Source: Nocardiopsis sp. ATB16-24 | Lineage (GTDB): Bacteria; Actinomycetota; Actinomycetes; Streptosporangiales; Streptosporangiaceae | Assembly: GCF_030271535.1 (NCBI RefSeq) | Contig: NZ_JASCXJ010000002.1 | Span: 62,001 to 126,000, forward strand | Direction of reading: 5' to 3' | DNA: 64,000 bases | Shown: positions 47,664 to 55,752 of the stretch, piece by piece | Layout: each line of letters begins with the position of its first letter | Numbering within the stretch: position 1 is the first letter of the stretch | Notes under the pieces: model-generated | What the model was told of the DNA's origin: nothing | Seen by the model: the letters and a program-made list of their open reading frames with translations, nothing else | The model's database searches: none | Position numbers and translations under genes: made by a program

Positions 47664-48299
47664 TCGGTCGTTGTGCGGAAGGTGGGCCCGGGCACGTGGG
47701 AGGACGGGGGAAGGCCACCGGTGGAACGGGCCATGGAGACGGTCTCCCAGGAAGGTGACCGGCTCGTCCGAAGAGATGAGCGGATCGTGTGGTGGACGTC
47801 GAGCGCGACCGCATCGGAAGGTCCTGGTCAGGGGAGGACGGGAAGATCGTCCGGAACCGCGCGGAGGGCAGGACCAGCGCGTCCCCTGTGCCAGCCGGCG
47901 CCCCGGCCGGACGCGGCGTACCCGTGTCCACGTGGTTCCGGCTGCCCTCGAACAAGCCGACGCTGCTCGTCGGCAGGTCCGTTGTGGAGCCTTTCAGGGG
48001 TCGAGGAGCTGCGTCTCACCCGGGACGCGGGAGTGAGGAGGACACCTCCCCGGCACGCTCCGCGGCGCAGGACGTGGTGACGCCGCTGTCGATGTGGCCG
48101 GGGACGACGGTGTCCCCAAGGTGGTGCGCCGGTCGCCGTATGAGACTTCCACCCGTCCCCTTGAGCCGCTTCAACCTCCCTGAACAGGGCGCACGCATCC
48201 CTCATCCGTCTTTGCAAAGCTCCAGAACAGGTCTTGAGGGGCTCTTGGCCGAAGCATCCTCATGACCTCAGTCACATACCTGGACCCATTTACTCCAAA

Positions 48300-48326
48300 G
48301 AGTTATCACTTGGTTTCATGGAGTTA
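48300..48326 (+). promoter_or_regulatory. GAGTTA direct repeat, two helical turns apart
   Basis: GAGTTAtCACTT at 48300 and GAGTTAcTTCG at 48321 repeat at exactly 21 bp, upstream of a TATTGT -10 candidate (48345-48350). Such spacing suits a dimeric NarL-type activator bound to one face of DNA upstream of lanKC. Confidence 0.35.
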
Positions 48327-48339
48327 CTTCGATCCTTCG

Positions 48340-48350
48340 TGAATTATTGT
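48340..48350 (+). promoter_or_regulatory. Promoter element shared by lanKC and ABC pump genes
   Basis: TGAATTATT here recurs at 56686-56694 in front of the ABC pump operon, in both cases followed by a few bases and TGTG. The local TATTGT matches TAnnnT. No matching -35 is seen, which would fit activator-dependent promoters. Confidence 0.4.
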
Positions 48351-48493
48351 GTGTGGCAGAACCGGGCTCCTTCTGCAAGAGGTGCATTGTGTCCGGATAA
48401 GGACTCTCCTCGGCTCTTTTCCGCTTGACTGCAAAGAACGGTCCTCATAGTGTTTCGCTCGGCCTGAAGAATCTCGTATCCCCAGGGCGGAAA

Positions 48494-51106
48494 ATGAAGC
48501 TCCGGTATTTCGAATATTGCCTGGCTGACAGGCTCTTCTATGACGAGCCGAACAGATGGAACTCTGGTGAAGGCATGTACCAGCAGGCTTCCATGCCTGT
48601 GCCGGAGGGCTGGATCACCGCTACGAAGGGTCCGTGGTTCAATTATCTGAAGAAAGGGTCCACCCTACGGAGTCAGGGCTGGAAGGTGCATGTTTCAGCA
48701 AATCGAGAAACTGCACAGAAGGTTCTTGACATAGTTTCAGACTACTGTTTTTTGAACAATATATCATTCAAGTTCTTGATGGGGGAGTCAACTCTCATAT
48801 CCAGGAATTTGAAATATGCGGACCGTGGGGGCAGTGGGAAGTTCATCACCATCTACCCCGAGGACGACACTCAGTTGAAGTGCGTCCTGGAAGACTTGGA
48901 GGGACCTCTCGCCGGTCTCGGGGGTGCCTATATCCTGAGCGATCTGCGCTGGAAAGAAGGCCCCCTCTACGTCCGTTACGGCGGTTTCTCCGAGCGCCAC
49001 ACCCGTAACGAACTGGGAGAACCCGTACCCGCGATCGAGACTCCCGAAGGTGAACTCGTCCCGGACAAGCGCGACCCTGTGTTCACCCTTCCCGACTGGG
49101 TCGCTGTCCCCGACTTCCTCCGACCCGCGGTCGAGGAGCGCGCTCAGAGCAGTGCGCCCCAGGGGTTTCCCTACACCATCGACTCCGCGCTGCACTTCTC
49201 CAACGGTGGGGGTATCTATCTCGCGACGCGGGTGGACGACCCCGACGGGCCCAAGGTCGTGCTCAAGGAGGCGCGTCCGCACGCCGGACTCGACCAGCTG
49301 GGTCGGGACGCCGTCAGCCGGCTCGAGCGCGAGTACGAGTTCCTGCGAAAGCTCGCAGACGTGGACACGGTCGTGGACGTCCACGACTACTTCGAACTGT
49401 GGGAGCACCACTTCCTGGTCCAGGAGTATGTGGAGGGGACCACCCTCAACAAGGAGATGGTCGCCCGGCTGCCGCTGATCAGACCGCACCAGGATGATGA
49501 CGCTCTCGCCGAATACACCGCCTGGGCGGTGGACGTGGCCGACCAGGTGGAGTCCGCGGTGTCAGGGCTGCACCAGCGGGGGATCGCCTTCGGGGATCTG
49601 CACCCCAACAACGTGCTCCTGCGCGAGGACGGCCGAGTCTGCCTCGTGGACTTCGAGATATCGACCTACACCGACAGCGAGCAGCGGATCGGTATGGGCG
49701 CGCCCGGCTTCATGCCACCTGACAACCGTGAGGCCGTCGCTGCGGACCGCTATGCGTTGGCGTGTGTCAAGCTCGCCTTGTTCCTGCCGGTGACCGTCCT
49801 CCTGGGCTTGGACAGCCACAGCGCCGTGCGTCTGGTGGAGGAGGTGGAGCAGCGCTTTCCCGTCCCCGACGGATGGGGAGAGCGGGTGCTGTCCGATCTC
49901 GACCTCGGACCGTCGACATGGGCGGGAACTCGGCAGGAGATGGCCCGCAGTCACGAGCTCATCGTGGGTGGGGCGGAGCGTCGCCCCGACTGGACCGCTC
50001 TGGAGGAGTCCGTGGGCCGTGGGGTGTGGGCGAGCGCCACCCCCCACAGAACCGACAGGCTCTTTCCCGGCGACGTCGGTCAGTTCGACTTCGGCGGTCT
50101 CGGTATGGCCTACGGGGCGGCCGGAGTGCTCTACGCGATGGAGGTCGCCGGCCAGGGCAGGCGCCCTGAGCACGAGGACTGGCTCGTACGACGGGTTCGG
50201 GAGCACAAGGGGCCACACCGCTTGGGCTTCTACGACGGGCTGCACGGCATCGCCTTTGCCCTCGACCACTTGGGTAGGACCGAGGAGGCCCGGGAAGTCC
50301 TGGAGATGGCACAGGCCGACGCGCAGGTCGCCATGCCTCATGAGCTCTTCGGCGGACTCAGCGGTGTGGCCCTCAACCGCCTGCACTTCGCCGAACGTCT
50401 CGGTGACGAGGGCCTGCGCCGGCAGGCCCTCCGTGACGCCGATGAGATCGCCACCAGGCTTCGCGACGACCCCCCTCCCACCGTCGACGAGCAGGGTCGG
50501 CACCGAAAGGCCGGGCTGCTCTACGGATCTGCGGGCAGTGCCCTGCTCTTCCTTCGGCTCTACGACGCGACGGGGGACGGGGCCCATCTGGACAACGCGG
50601 CCCTGGCCATCGAGCACGACCTACAGACGTGTATCCACTCCGAGGAGGACGACACCCTTTTGTCGAACGAGGGCTGGCGAAGCATGCCCTACGTCGGAAC
50701 GGGGTCTGCGGGCATCGGTGTCGTGATCACCGAGTACCTGCGCCACCGGGAGAACCCCGAATTCGCGACGGCGCTGAGGCGCATCCGCAGAGCGGCCGAA
50801 CCCGAGTTCTGCGTGTGCCCCATCCTCTTCCATGGCACCGCGGGGCAGATGGCCTTCCTCGCCCATCTGCGCGATCCGAACACGCCCGATCCCTCCCTCG
50901 ACCGTGCTGTGGAGGCCCAGCGGGACCATCTGAGGCGCCACATGGTCGGGCTACGGGGGAACATCGCCTTCCCCGGAGACCAGCTGATGAGACTTTCCAT
51001 GGACTTGGGCACCGGCGGCGCGGGGATTCTTCTCGCCCTCTCGGCCGTGAAGGACGACAGCCGGCCGATGCTGCCCTTCCTGACCCGGCATCGACGCTCC
51101 GTCTGA
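48494..51106 (+). CDS. lanKC: Class III lanthipeptide synthetase LanKC
   Basis: The 870-residue enzyme has three parts: an N-terminal phospho-Ser/Thr lyase domain (about 1-200), a Ser/Thr kinase domain (about 210-480) with FGDLHPNNVLL and LVDFEIS as catalytic loop and metal Asp, and a LanC-like cyclase (about 500-870). The cyclase has no zinc-binding Cys-Cys-His set: where class I, II and IV have CHG it reads CPILFHGTAG. This places it in class III, not class IV. It would dehydrate Ser/Thr and form lanthionine or labionin rings. ATG at 48494 is chosen because RYFEYCLADRLFY is where family members begin and AGGG lies 6 nt upstream; a TTG at 48425 is possible. The first 120 codons are markedly AT-rich. 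Confidence 0.92.
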   Translation: MKLRYFEYCLADRLFYDEPNRWNSGEGMYQQASMPVPEGWITATKGPWFNYLKKGSTLRSQGWKVHVSANRETAQKVLDIVSDYCFLNNISFKFLMGESTLISRNLKYADRGGSGKFITIYPEDDTQLKCVLEDLEGPLAGLGGAYILSDLRWKEGPLYVRYGGFSERHTRNELGEPVPAIETPEGELVPDKRDPVFTLPDWVAVPDFLRPAVEERAQSSAPQGFPYTIDSALHFSNGGGIYLATRVDDPDGPKVVLKEARPHAGLDQLGRDAVSRLEREYEFLRKLADVDTVVDVHDYFELWEHHFLVQEYVEGTTLNKEMVARLPLIRPHQDDDALAEYTAWAVDVADQVESAVSGLHQRGIAFGDLHPNNVLLREDGRVCLVDFEISTYTDSEQRIGMGAPGFMPPDNREAVAADRYALACVKLALFLPVTVLLGLDSHSAVRLVEEVEQRFPVPDGWGERVLSDLDLGPSTWAGTRQEMARSHELIVGGAERRPDWTALEESVGRGVWASATPHRTDRLFPGDVGQFDFGGLGMAYGAAGVLYAMEVAGQGRRPEHEDWLVRRVREHKGPHRLGFYDGLHGIAFALDHLGRTEEAREVLEMAQADAQVAMPHELFGGLSGVALNRLHFAERLGDEGLRRQALRDADEIATRLRDDPPPTVDEQGRHRKAGLLYGSAGSALLFLRLYDATGDGAHLDNAALAIEHDLQTCIHSEEDDTLLSNEGWRSMPYVGTGSAGIGVVITEYLRHRENPEFATALRRIRRAAEPEFCVCPILFHGTAGQMAFLAHLRDPNTPDPSLDRAVEAQRDHLRRHMVGLRGNIAFPGDQLMRLSMDLGTGGAGILLALSAVKDDSRPMLPFLTRHRRSV

Positions 51107-51154
51107 CCTCTCTTCCGAGGGAGTGACGGAAAGAAGCGACGAGTCCGGTCACGG

Positions 51155-51173
51155 ACGGCCTCGACGAGGCCGT
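51155..51173 (+). promoter_or_regulatory. Hairpin between lanKC and first precursor
   Basis: ACGGCCTCG-A-CGAGGCCGT is a perfect 9-bp inverted repeat with a one-base centre, 33 nt before the first precursor start and 48 nt past the lanKC stop. It may be a partial terminator, an mRNA processing or stability element, or an operator that lets precursors be expressed far above the synthetase. Confidence 0.5.
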
Positions 51174-51205
51174 ACACACCACGACACGAAGAAAGGAGAA
51201 GAACA

Positions 51206-51328
51206 GTGTCCTTCGTTCTCGATCTGCAGAGCGTACGCGTCGACGCTCAAGGCGACGTGCAACCCATGGGGCCCAGCACGGTCAGTCCCGTGTTCTGCAT
51301 CAGCGGCGCGTCGGTCGTCTTCTGCTGA
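51206..51328 (+). CDS. lanA1: Class III lanthipeptide precursor 1
   Basis: The 40-residue peptide is too short for usual gene callers. The leader starts MSFVLDLQ, the hydrophobic helix motif (LxLQ) that class III synthetases bind. The C-terminal part reads STVSPVFC-I-SGASVVFC: two SxxSxxxC motifs, each able to form one labionin or lanthionine, joined by one residue. GTG start at 51206 has AAAGGAG upstream. It is the first of five precursor genes directly after lanKC. Confidence 0.9.
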   Translation: MSFVLDLQSVRVDAQGDVQPMGPSTVSPVFCISGASVVFC

Positions 51329-51457
51329 CACGAGCGATGCCCTGGAGCGCGACGACGTCCACGACTCACAGGGTTCGTTCGGGCCTGGACGAGTCCACCT
51401 CCTCCAGGAGAACGGCTCTGTAACCCCCGAAACCTGACACCTCTGAGGGAGACACCC

Positions 51458-51577
51458 ATGTCCTTCGTCCTCGACCTGCAGGCGATGCCCGATCGCGGTG
51501 GCCACGAGCTCCAGCTCAAGCCCAGCACGTGGAGCTGGTTCGGCTGCTTCAGCAACGCCAGCGTCGCCGCCTGCTGA
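51458..51577 (+). CDS. lanA2: Class III lanthipeptide precursor 2
   Basis: The 39-residue peptide begins MSFVLDLQ and ends STWSWFGC-F-SNASVAAC, again two SxxSxxxC motifs one residue apart. The first ring holds two tryptophans, close to the labyrinthopeptin motif SDWSLWEC. ATG at 51458 follows GAGGGAG. It lies 129 nt after precursor 1, the longest gap in the set. Confidence 0.92.
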   Translation: MSFVLDLQAMPDRGGHELQLKPSTWSWFGCFSNASVAAC

Positions 51578-51605
51578 GCGGGACCACGACCTGAGGAGAG
51601 AACAC

Positions 51606-51728
51606 ATGTCTTTCGTGCTGGATCTGCAGAACCTCGACCATGCCGCACCCGGTGAGGAGGCCCTCGGCCCACTGAGCACCGAGAGCGTCTTCGCCTGCGC
51701 CAGTGGCACCAGCTTCTTCTGGTGCTGA
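51606..51728 (+). CDS. lanA3: Class III lanthipeptide precursor 3
   Basis: The 40-residue peptide begins MSFVLDLQNLD and ends STESVFAC-A-SGTSFFWC, with two SxxSxxxC motifs. The first ring contains an acidic residue; the second is aromatic (FFW). The ATG at 51606 follows GAGGAGAG, 28 nt after precursor 2. Confidence 0.92.
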   Translation: MSFVLDLQNLDHAAPGEEALGPLSTESVFACASGTSFFWC

Positions 51729-51807
51729 CCCGTCCCGGGGCGGTATCCGGATCTTCAGAGCCCGCCCCGGACGATCGACGGCTTGAACCGCCTCTGAAAG
51801 GACACAC

Positions 51808-51936
51808 ATGTCTTACGTCCTCGACCTACAGGCCATGGACTCGATGGCCGCTGACAACTCCCCTGCGACGTGGAGCCCCGGAAGCACCATCAGCAGCTTC
51901 GGGTGTCTGTCGACCCTCAGCGTCGCCGTTTGTTGA
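51808..51936 (+). CDS. lanA4: Class III lanthipeptide precursor 4
   Basis: The 42-residue peptide begins MSYVLDLQ and ends STISSFGC-L-STLSVAVC, with two SxxSxxxC motifs. Extra Ser/Thr upstream (SPATWSPG) could also be dehydrated. ATG at 51808 follows AAAGGA, 79 nt after precursor 3. Confidence 0.92.
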   Translation: MSYVLDLQAMDSMAADNSPATWSPGSTISSFGCLSTLSVAVC

Positions 51937-51996
51937 GACGACCACCGAAGCCTCCACGCTCTGACACATCTTTTGCTCTCCTGGAAAGGAAGAACC

Positions 51997-52167
51997 ATGG
52001 GATTCGTCCTTGACCTGCAAGGACAGGTCGGAATCAACGATCAGGCCCAGGCGGGTGCGGACAGCACCGTCATCAGCACGGCGAGCCTCAGCGTGTGCAT
52101 CACGAGTACCGCGAGCGTCGCCGGCTGCGCCACGGGCAGCACGGTCAGCGCCGTCATCTGCATGTGA
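51997..52167 (+). CDS. lanA5: Class III lanthipeptide precursor 5 (three-ring)
   Basis: The 56-residue peptide begins MGFVLDLQ and carries three SxxSxxxC motifs: STASLSVC, then IT, STASVAGC, then ATG, STVSAVIC, and a final Met after the last Cys. Spacers of 2 and 3 residues differ from the single residue in precursors 1-4. ATG at 51997 follows AAAGGAAG. A strong terminator begins 5 nt beyond its stop. Confidence 0.92.
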   Translation: MGFVLDLQGQVGINDQAQAGADSTVISTASLSVCITSTASVAGCATGSTVSAVICM

Positions 52168-52171
52168 TTCG

Positions 52172-52204
52172 CGGTGGCCCGCGCTCCTCGAGCGCGGGCC
52201 ACCG
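52172..52204 (+). terminator. Strong intrinsic terminator after precursor genes
   Basis: CGGTGGCCCGCGCTC and GAGCGCGGGCCACCG form a perfect 15-bp stem with a 3-nt loop, followed by TTCTTCCCTCGTTTTCC. It would end most precursor transcripts and lets only a fraction reach the exporter genes. Confidence 0.85.
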
Positions 52205-52244
52205 TTCTTCCCTCGTTTTCCTCAGACCCCCAGGGAGACGTTCC

Positions 52245-54005
52245 TTGACCGACCGACCAGCCGACCGTCTGCTCGTGAGAACGGTGCGGACCCATCTGGG
52301 ACGTAACATCCTGCTCACAGCGCTCTGCCTCGTCGGAGCGGGGGCGGCTCTCCTCGTTCCCGCCGCGGTCGCGGCCGCGGTCGACGACCGTCTCGGCGAG
52401 CAAGGAAGCGGCGCCGTATGGTGGCTCGGCGGTGTGGTCGTCTTCGTCGCACTCGCCAACGTGGGCACCCAGATGATGACGGCCCTCTGCGTGGCGGATG
52501 CCACGGTAGAACTGCGGCGTCGGTTTCTCGACCGCCTCCTTCGCCTCGGCACCGTCGAGAGGGAACGGTTCACCACAGGGGACCTGACCATGAGGATCAC
52601 GTCCGCCACCGGTGTAGCTGCCTCGGTGGTGACATTGCCTGGACGCTTTTTGGCGTCGGTCACGGTATCCGGAGGCGCGCTCGTCGCACTGTGGTGGGTC
52701 GATCCGAGGATCGCCTGTACCTTCCTGGCGGGTGTGCCCGCGGCCTTCCTGCTCATGAAGGCCTTCGTGGGCAGGGCCACTCCCGTCCTCGATCGTCAGC
52801 TCGCCGTACAGGGAAAGATCTCCGGTCTCCTGCTCGAAGTCCTGGCCGGTCGCAGGTCGGTGCGCTCGGCGGGAAGCGAGCATCGGGAGGCCGCACGTGT
52901 CCTGAGCCTCCTGCCCGAACTCCGCTCCGTGGGTAGGGCCATGTGGGACATGCAGGCCAAGGTGAGCTGGCAAGCGGGGCTTCTCGCTCCAGCCATGCAG
53001 GTGCTCGTTCTCGCGACGGCGGGGTACGCCCTCACCACAGGCGGTATCAGCCCGGGGAGTCTGCTCGCGGCCTCCGGCTACACCCTGCTCGCCCTCGGCC
53101 TCTTCGAGCAGGTCGCGGTCTTCATGGGGCTGGCTCAGGCACGGGCGGGCGCACACCGGCTCACGGAGATCGAGGACACGCCCGTGATGAGGTACGGGAA
53201 CCGAGACCTTCCTCCCGGGCCGGGGTCTGTGAGGTTTCGTGGAGTCGGGGTCCACGGTCCGAACGGGTCCTTGCTGTCAAGGGTGGACCTGTGCGTTCCC
53301 GGCGGCACCGTGGTGGCGGTGGTGGGGCGGTCGGGGGCGGGTAAGACCCTCCTGGCGGCGCTGGCCGGCCGGTTGCGAGATCCGGACGAGGGTGTCGTGG
53401 AGATCGACGGCGTCCCTGTACACGAGCTCTCCGCCGAGGCTCTGGGGGAGGCGGTGGGATGGGCCTTCGAGCGTCCTGCCCATCTGGGTTCCTCTCTCGC
53501 CGACACCATCCGTTTCGGCAATGGGGAACTCGACCTTCCGACAGTGGTCGAAGCGGCACGCCGGGCCCGCGCCGACGCCTTCGTACGCCGATTGCCCCAG
53601 GGCTATGACACCCCTCCGTCAGAGGCGCCCATGTCCGGCGGTGAACTGCAAAGACTCGGTCTCGCGCGAGCGATGGCACACCGGGGACGCCTGCTGATCC
53701 TGGACGAGGCGATGTCCAGTCTGGACAGCGTCACGGAGCATGAGATCTCCGAGGTGCTGGACACGGCCCTGTCCGACCGGACGCAGATCGTTCTGGCCCA
53801 CCGCATGTCCAGGGCGGCCCGCGCCGATCTGGTGCTGTGGCTGGACGGCGGCCGGGTACGCGGATTCGCTCCCCACAGTGAGCTTCTCGGCCGACCGGGT
53901 TACCGAGAGCTCTTCGGGAGTGAGGAACAGAATGCCCGACACGCTCCTCGGGCCACCGAGGCGCCCGACACGGAAGGGTACTCCCATGCCGTCCAGGCGG
54001 AATGA
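52245..54005 (+). CDS. lanT1: ABC exporter, fused permease-ATPase (half 1)
   Basis: The 586-residue protein has an N-terminal six-helix ABC transmembrane domain (about 15-310) and a C-terminal ATPase: Walker A GRSGAGKTLL, signature MSGGELQRLGL, Walker B LLILDEAMSSLD, and LAHRMSRAARAD. There is no peptidase C39 domain, so it cannot cut the leader itself. TTG at 52245 has GGGAG at 7 nt. It overlaps the next gene by 20 nt, suggesting a heterodimeric exporter for the modified peptides. Confidence 0.87.
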   Translation: MTDRPADRLLVRTVRTHLGRNILLTALCLVGAGAALLVPAAVAAAVDDRLGEQGSGAVWWLGGVVVFVALANVGTQMMTALCVADATVELRRRFLDRLLRLGTVERERFTTGDLTMRITSATGVAASVVTLPGRFLASVTVSGGALVALWWVDPRIACTFLAGVPAAFLLMKAFVGRATPVLDRQLAVQGKISGLLLEVLAGRRSVRSAGSEHREAARVLSLLPELRSVGRAMWDMQAKVSWQAGLLAPAMQVLVLATAGYALTTGGISPGSLLAASGYTLLALGLFEQVAVFMGLAQARAGAHRLTEIEDTPVMRYGNRDLPPGPGSVRFRGVGVHGPNGSLLSRVDLCVPGGTVVAVVGRSGAGKTLLAALAGRLRDPDEGVVEIDGVPVHELSAEALGEAVGWAFERPAHLGSSLADTIRFGNGELDLPTVVEAARRARADAFVRRLPQGYDTPPSEAPMSGGELQRLGLARAMAHRGRLLILDEAMSSLDSVTEHEISEVLDTALSDRTQIVLAHRMSRAARADLVLWLDGGRVRGFAPHSELLGRPGYRELFGSEEQNARHAPRATEAPDTEGYSHAVQAE

Positions 54006-55752
54006 CGACTCCTGTTCCGAGTACCCACGACCAGGCTGGCCGCTCGTGGCACGGTCGTTGACGCGGCGATGGAGAGCGCTGGTACGGCTGGGAACATGGT
54101 CCTTGGTGGAGGCCCTGCCCGCCACCCTGTCAGGCCTGCTCATCGCCCAGGCGATCGACGGAGGTTTCCTCGCCGGGAGTTTCCGTACAGGCCTGATGTG
54201 GTTGGGGCTGTTGTTCACCGTTCACGTCATCGGCGCTCTGGCCGCACGTTTCACCCTCTCCGCCACGGGAGCCGTGGTCGAACCCCTCCGTGACGACCTG
54301 CTCGGCGCGGTGGTGACTTCCGCTGTGCACGGCGAAGACCGCCTCCACGGAGTCCCTGACAGTGCGAAGGTGGCACGCATCACCGAACAGGTGGAGGAGG
54401 TCAGGCGTACGGCTGGAACCCTGCTCAGCGGCGCGCGCCGCTTCGTTTTCACCCTCGTCGCCACCACAGTGGGACTTTTGGCGTTGGCCCCGGCCGTACT
54501 GGCCCTGGCCCTGCCTCCGGTGCTGTTGGCCACCGTGCTCTTCGCGGTCCTACTGGGCACCCTGGTGCGTCGCCGGTACGCGGCGGTCGTGGCCAACGAG
54601 ACCGTCGCGCGCTCGGTCGGGGAGACGCTGGCGGGAAGCCGCGACATCACCGCGGCCCGTTCCTGGGGCCCTGTCCATGCCGAGGTGCTCCACGACGTCC
54701 GCGCAGAGAGGGACGCCGATCTGGCGCTCGCCAGAGCGGTCGCGCTGCGCGGTGTTCTCACATCCTTCGGATCCTACGCCCCCGTCCTGTGCGTGCTGGT
54801 GGCGGCACCGCTGCTCATCGGTGGCTCGGACGGCCTGACGGTGGGAATGGTGGTGGGAGCGATCAGTTACCTGGCCGCCAACATCGAACCGGTGATGCGC
54901 CTCCTCACCGAGGTGCTCGGAGGAGCGGGACTGGCCCTGTTCGTCTCACTTCGCCGACTGCGTGACACCTCTCCCGCTGTTTCGGGACGTCTTGTCGAAG
55001 GCGCTCGGAGGATGACGCACACTGACGCCTCCGTGGCCGTCAAAGACGTCTCCTTCGCCTACGAGGGGGGCGCCCACCCCGTTCTCGACGGGGTGGACCT
55101 GGATCTGCCCCATGGCGGCCACCTCGCCGTGGTCGGTCCCAGCGGCATCGGCAAGTCGACCCTGTCCCTCCTGCTGGCGGGGCTGGTCCGACCGGGTGAG
55201 GGGACGGTCCGAGTGGGGGGTGTGGACCCCGCGGGACGAGGTGTCCGCCGTACGGATCTGGTGTGTCTCCTTCCCCAAGAGGCCTACGTGTTCACGGGAA
55301 CCCTGCGTGACAACGTCGGGTACCTGTGCGAGAAGGCTCCGGACGAGCACCTGTGGAGAGCACTGGCGGCTGTGAGAGCCGAAGGACTAGCCGCACGGCT
55401 GGGAGGGTTGGACGCCGCGGTCGACCCGGAGGCGCTTTCCAACGGTGAAAAGCAACTCCTCGCGCTTGCCCGTGCCTACGCCTCGCCGGCCCCGCTGGTC
55501 ATTCTGGACGAGGCGACCTGCCACCTCGCCCTCTCCGACGAAAGGCACGTGGAAGAGGCATTCCGTGCCCGGAGGGGGACCCTCGTCGTCATAGCCCACC
55601 GCATCGACTCGGCGCGTCGCGCGGACATCGTCCTTCTTCTGGACGGCTCACGGCCTCTGGTGGGTACCCACGAGGAGTTGCTGCTCGCCTCAGACCTGTA
55701 CGCGGACCTGGTGGGTCATTGGAAGAGCGGAGTCAGGCGTCCCGTTCTCTGA
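53986..55752 (+). CDS. lanT2: ABC exporter, fused permease-ATPase (half 2)
   Basis: The 588-residue partner has a transmembrane domain (about 35-335) and ATPase with Walker A GPSGIGKSTL, Walker B LVILDEATCHLA, and a degenerate signature LSNGEKQLLAL. One half with a perturbed signature is usual in heterodimeric exporters. ATG at 53986 has GGAAGGG upstream and overlaps half 1. Its end overlaps the convergent regulator gene by 20 nt. No peptidase domain. Confidence 0.87.
   Translation: MPSRRNDDSCSEYPRPGWPLVARSLTRRWRALVRLGTWSLVEALPATLSGLLIAQAIDGGFLAGSFRTGLMWLGLLFTVHVIGALAARFTLSATGAVVEPLRDDLLGAVVTSAVHGEDRLHGVPDSAKVARITEQVEEVRRTAGTLLSGARRFVFTLVATTVGLLALAPAVLALALPPVLLATVLFAVLLGTLVRRRYAAVVANETVARSVGETLAGSRDITAARSWGPVHAEVLHDVRAERDADLALARAVALRGVLTSFGSYAPVLCVLVAAPLLIGGSDGLTVGMVVGAISYLAANIEPVMRLLTEVLGGAGLALFVSLRRLRDTSPAVSGRLVEGARRMTHTDASVAVKDVSFAYEGGAHPVLDGVDLDLPHGGHLAVVGPSGIGKSTLSLLLAGLVRPGEGTVRVGGVDPAGRGVRRTDLVCLLPQEAYVFTGTLRDNVGYLCEKAPDEHLWRALAAVRAEGLAARLGGLDAAVDPEALSNGEKQLLALARAYASPAPLVILDEATCHLALSDERHVEEAFRARRGTLVVIAHRIDSARRADIVLLLDGSRPLVGTHEELLLASDLYADLVGHWKSGVRRPVL

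Larger units (their letters stand above)
47664..48493. other. Long non-coding region upstream of lanKC
   Basis: About 830 nt. The first 550 nt are GC-rich with open frames but no family matches. From about 48240 the DNA turns AT-rich and carries promoter-like signals for lanKC: GAGTTA direct repeats (48300-48326) and a TGAATTATTGT element (48340-48350). Confidence 0.5.

Noticed and set aside
47789..48265. Open frame before lanKC as a possible extra gene
   Set aside because: No ribosome site, no recognisable domain, and composition like non-coding GC-rich DNA; treated as intergenic.
48425..48493. TTG start 23 codons upstream for LanKC
   Set aside because: No ribosome site, and family members begin near RYxEYCLAD; the ATG at 48494 has a better context.
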